From: Nitrospirota bacterium | GTDB lineage: Bacteria; Nitrospirota; Nitrospiria; Nitrospirales; Nitrospiraceae | Assembly (NCBI GenBank): GCA_016195505.1 | Contig: JACPZN010000102.1 | Location: forward strand, 1 to 6,880 | Reading direction: 5' to 3' | DNA length: 6,880 nt | Part shown: positions 5,137 to 6,880 of the stretch, one piece after another | How the letters are laid out: each line of letters starts with the position of its first letter | Numbering within the stretch: the stretch's first letter is position 1 | Translations under genes and position numbers: made by a program | Notes under the pieces: generated by a model | The model's database searches: none | Told to the model about the DNA's origin: nothing | What the model saw: only the letters and a program-made list of their open reading frames with translations

Positions 5137-6336
5137 CTAATTCACACTCCGATCCTCTCGGGTCACGGTCCCGGTCAATTGATAGATGCCACCTTTATGG
5201 TCGACCACATAGAGTTCCCCGCTTTCATCCTCCCCGAATGAGGAAATCAGCCGGTTTGTCTTGAGCAAGAGCTGAGGATCACGCCAATCCGAGTCGTTTC
5301 CTGTTTTGCGATAACGAAAGATCTCACCGGTACAAAAATCCCCATACAAATAGTCACCCTTGATAAAAGCTAACTGGGACCCTCGATACACATACCCACC
5401 GATTACTGAACATCGGCCCTTCTCATGGGGGTATTCCAAAAGTGGAAGCCTCAGCCCGGTAGTCTGACAGAAGAGTGCCGGATCAAAACAGTGAAACCCC
5501 TCCATCACTCGCCAGCCGTAATTTCCACCACGGATGACCAGATCAATTTCCTCCCATTTGTTCTGTCCGACATCGGCCACCCAGAGTTCCCCCGTTTTGG
5601 CGTCGAACGAAAACCGCCAGGGATTCCGTAAGCCGAACGCGAAGATTTCCGGAAGGCCGCCCTCTTTGGCGAATGGGTTATCCGAAGGAATTCCATAGAG
5701 GTCGCCATGGTCCACATCGATCCGCAGGATTTTTCCCAGCAGCTCGTGGGGATTTTGTGCGCGATTGTCAGGATCGCCGCCCGATCCGCCATCGCCACGC
5801 CCGATATACAAATACCCATCAGGCCCGAACACCACCATCCCGCCGTTGTGATTCGCATAGGGCTGCGGCACGACCATCAGAACCCGTTCATCGCGTGAGG
5901 CCTGCGTGGGTACAGCACCACGTCGGTACTCCGCCAAGACCGTGGCCCCGTCTGACTTTCTGTTGTAATTTACAAAAAAGCAGCCGTTGCGCCGATAGTC
6001 TGGATGGAACGCCAATCCCAGAAGACCTTGTTCTCCACCTGACAAAACTCGCTCTGTTATATCCAGGAATGGGGTGGAAAGCAGGACGCCCCGCTCCAGT
6101 ACGCGAATCCGACCGGGCTGCTCGACGACAAAGAGCCGTTCGGATCCATCACCCGCATGAGTGAGAAAGACCGGACTCTCAAGGCCATCTGTCACGATTG
6201 GAGTCAATGCGACCATCGTCTGACGGGCCGTGGTACGGTCTGTTTCGGCCAATCCCGCAGTAGGCTGCAACGCGACGACCTGAATCAGCATTGCCCCTGC
6301 TAACAACAAGGACCACCGGAGCAGCCAGCGAAGCAT
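5137..6336 (-). CDS. Exported PQQ-type sugar dehydrogenase (glucose/sorbosone dehydrogenase family)
   Basis: The protein has 399 residues. A signal peptide (hydrophobic about 8-23, likely cut after LQPTAGLA, residue 30) is followed by a six-bladed beta-propeller of the GSDH family, which includes YliI-type aldose sugar dehydrogenase. Family motifs are SPVFLTHAGDGSERLFVVEQPGRI (54-77), GLLGLAFHPDY (104-114), NHNGG (162-166), FGPDGYLYIGRGDGGSGGDP (170-189), FGLRNPWRFSFD (234-245) and ADVGQNKWEEID (254-265). H163 in NHNGG and R237 in GLRNP fall where soluble glucose dehydrogenase has its catalytic His and PQQ-contacting Arg. It would oxidise an aldose-type substrate in the periplasm, passing electrons to an acceptor; substrate and true PQQ use are not provable here, since some family members bind no quinone. 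No PQQ synthesis genes are in the window. Three bases separate it from the upstream gene, and a GGGAGA site (6346-6351) supports the ATG at 6334-6336. Confidence 0.9.
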   Translation of the reverse strand: MLRWLLRWSLLLAGAMLIQVVALQPTAGLAETDRTTARQTMVALTPIVTDGLESPVFLTHAGDGSERLFVVEQPGRIRVLERGVLLSTPFLDITERVLSGGEQGLLGLAFHPDYRRNGCFFVNYNRKSDGATVLAEYRRGAVPTQASRDERVLMVVPQPYANHNGGMVVFGPDGYLYIGRGDGGSGGDPDNRAQNPHELLGKILRIDVDHGDLYGIPSDNPFAKEGGLPEIFAFGLRNPWRFSFDAKTGELWVADVGQNKWEEIDLVIRGGNYGWRVMEGFHCFDPALFCQTTGLRLPLLEYPHEKGRCSVIGGYVYRGSQLAFIKGDYLYGDFCTGEIFRYRKTGNDSDWRDPQLLLKTNRLISSFGEDESGELYVVDHKGGIYQLTGTVTREDRSVN

Positions 6337-6339
6337 GTG

Positions 6340-6726
6340 TCAATTTCTCCCGCGAGAACGCAACTCAATGAATTCGATCAGGGCTCGATAGGTCAGTTCC
6401 CTCGTTCTGGCCTTGCTGGCAACCTGATTTCCAATGTTTCCCTCCAACCACACCCGGTCGGACACCTGCGCAGCAGCCTCATTACAGAGGTTCCACATGT
6501 GGTGGAGAAAGCCTTCGGGAAGACCCACTTGCATGCCTTCAGATTCAATGCGGTCATCCAGCAATGCAAGCAGATCGGAAATCGCTTGATCTGGCCGGTA
6601 CGACGCCGCAGTAAAGCCAAACTGCTCCTGTGCCAGCGTCTCCTGCGTGGCCTGATCGACAAGATCGCACATATATTCTTTGAGAAGCCCGATTACGTGA
6701 CCGGAGAGGATGATAGGAGATTCCAT
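6340..6726 (-). CDS. Unrecognised 128-residue acidic helical protein
   Basis: The predicted protein is rich in Leu, Glu and Ala, with amphipathic helical stretches (for example VIGLLKEYMCDLVDQATQETL and QAISDLLALLDDRIESEG), one central GLPEGFLHHMWNL segment and a basic C-terminus (ELRSRGRN). There is no signal peptide, membrane helix or known catalytic motif, so it is probably cytoplasmic. I do not recognise the family. Its TGA (6340-6342) lies 3 bases before the sugar dehydrogenase ATG, and the dehydrogenase ribosome binding site lies within its last codons, which implies translational coupling and supports it as a real gene. The overlapping plus-strand frame (6337-6789) looks like a shadow of it. 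The start ATG (6724-6726) has no Shine-Dalgarno sequence, but a promoter-like element sits immediately upstream. Confidence 0.65.
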   Translation of the reverse strand: MESPIILSGHVIGLLKEYMCDLVDQATQETLAQEQFGFTAASYRPDQAISDLLALLDDRIESEGMQVGLPEGFLHHMWNLCNEAAAQVSDRVWLEGNIGNQVASKARTRELTYRALIEFIELRSRGRN

Positions 6727-6731
6727 GACAC

Positions 6732-6760
6732 ATTATCGAGCTTCTTCTACGAAGGAGCAA
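6732..6760 (-). promoter_or_regulatory. Promoter-like element giving a leaderless transcript
   Basis: On the minus strand, TTGCTC (6755-6760) and GATAAT (6732-6737) are separated by 17 bases. GATAAT matches the -10 consensus at 5 of 6 positions; the -35 match is weak (3 of 6). A start site 6-7 bases after the -10 would fall at about the first base of the ATG of the 128-residue gene (6726), which fits the absence of a ribosome binding site there. Confidence 0.35.
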
Positions 6761-6782
6761 GATCGCCAGATTTCACAGACCA

Positions 6783-6880
6783 ATGTTGACCAGCCAACGA
6801 ACCCTTCTCTATGATGCCTATCGAATACGCATCGTCACGGATCTACCGACACATGACAACCCAAGCGACCGAACGGTTTG
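6783..6880 (+). CDS. Possible N-terminus of a gene running off the right edge
   Basis: An ATG at 6783-6785 opens a frame that stays open to the end of the window (32 residues, starting MLTSQRTLLYDAYRIRIVTD). The beginning, a short tail followed by YDAYRIRIVTDLP, vaguely recalls the N-termini of HPr-kinase-like proteins, but this is too short to rely on. There is no good ribosome binding site. A second overlapping frame from ATG 6811 (MMPIEYASSRIYRHM) is also open to the edge. Either would be divergent from the 128-residue gene. Confidence 0.32.
   Translation, partial: MLTSQRTLLYDAYRIRIVTDLPTHDNPSDRTV

Noticed and set aside
6337..6789. 150-residue plus-strand open frame
   Set aside because: It is antisense to the 128-residue gene. 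The minus-strand frame has better helical composition and a 3-base operon spacing with the dehydrogenase.

Overview
The window most resembles a chromosomal segment of a Nitrospirota bacterium, probably Nitrospira-like. This is an inference from moderate GC content, the style of the c-type cytochrome, secreted PQQ-type sugar dehydrogenase and outer-membrane barrel, and a RicT/YaaT-type PSP1 protein in a Gram-negative setting. Nothing seen fixes the species. There are no rRNA or tRNA genes, no CRISPR array and no intact mobile element.

Layout. (1) Positions 2-175 hold the 3' end of a PilZ-domain gene on the + strand. It converges on a minus-strand envelope cluster: a DUF1264 (OBAP-like) lipoprotein (2284-1763), a monoheme c-type cytochrome (1666-1214) and an outer-membrane beta-barrel protein (1210-194). 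The cytochrome and barrel genes are separated by only 3 bases. A long hairpin sits between the lipoprotein and cytochrome genes. (2) About 460 bases (2285-2748) contain no recognisable gene, but include a 7-bp dyad, a 9-G tract and a long ATG-less minus-strand open frame. (3) A minus-strand PSP1/RicT-like gene (3510-2749) is divergent from a very small HELGH metallopeptidase-like gene (3740-3988). (4) Positions 4018-4320 hold the C-terminal two thirds of an EVE-domain protein on the minus strand. It has no start and is cut off exactly where the + strand YdcF/ElyC-type DUF218 gene (4320-5129) begins, so a rearrangement junction lies here. (5) A minus-strand pair follows: an unrecognised 128-residue protein (6726-6340), then 3 bases on, an exported glucose/sorbosone-dehydrogenase-type beta-propeller (6336-5137). 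(6) The right edge has the first codons of a possible + strand gene (6783 onward).

How the genes may work together. The lipoprotein, cytochrome and barrel are all predicted to act outside the inner membrane and could form one envelope redox or transport unit. The sugar dehydrogenase is also exported and would need an electron acceptor, for which a periplasmic cytochrome is a natural candidate, though nothing here links the two directly. The most informative non-obvious features are the decapitated EVE gene with its junction at the DUF218 start codon, and the metallopeptidase that ends soon after its HELGH motif.
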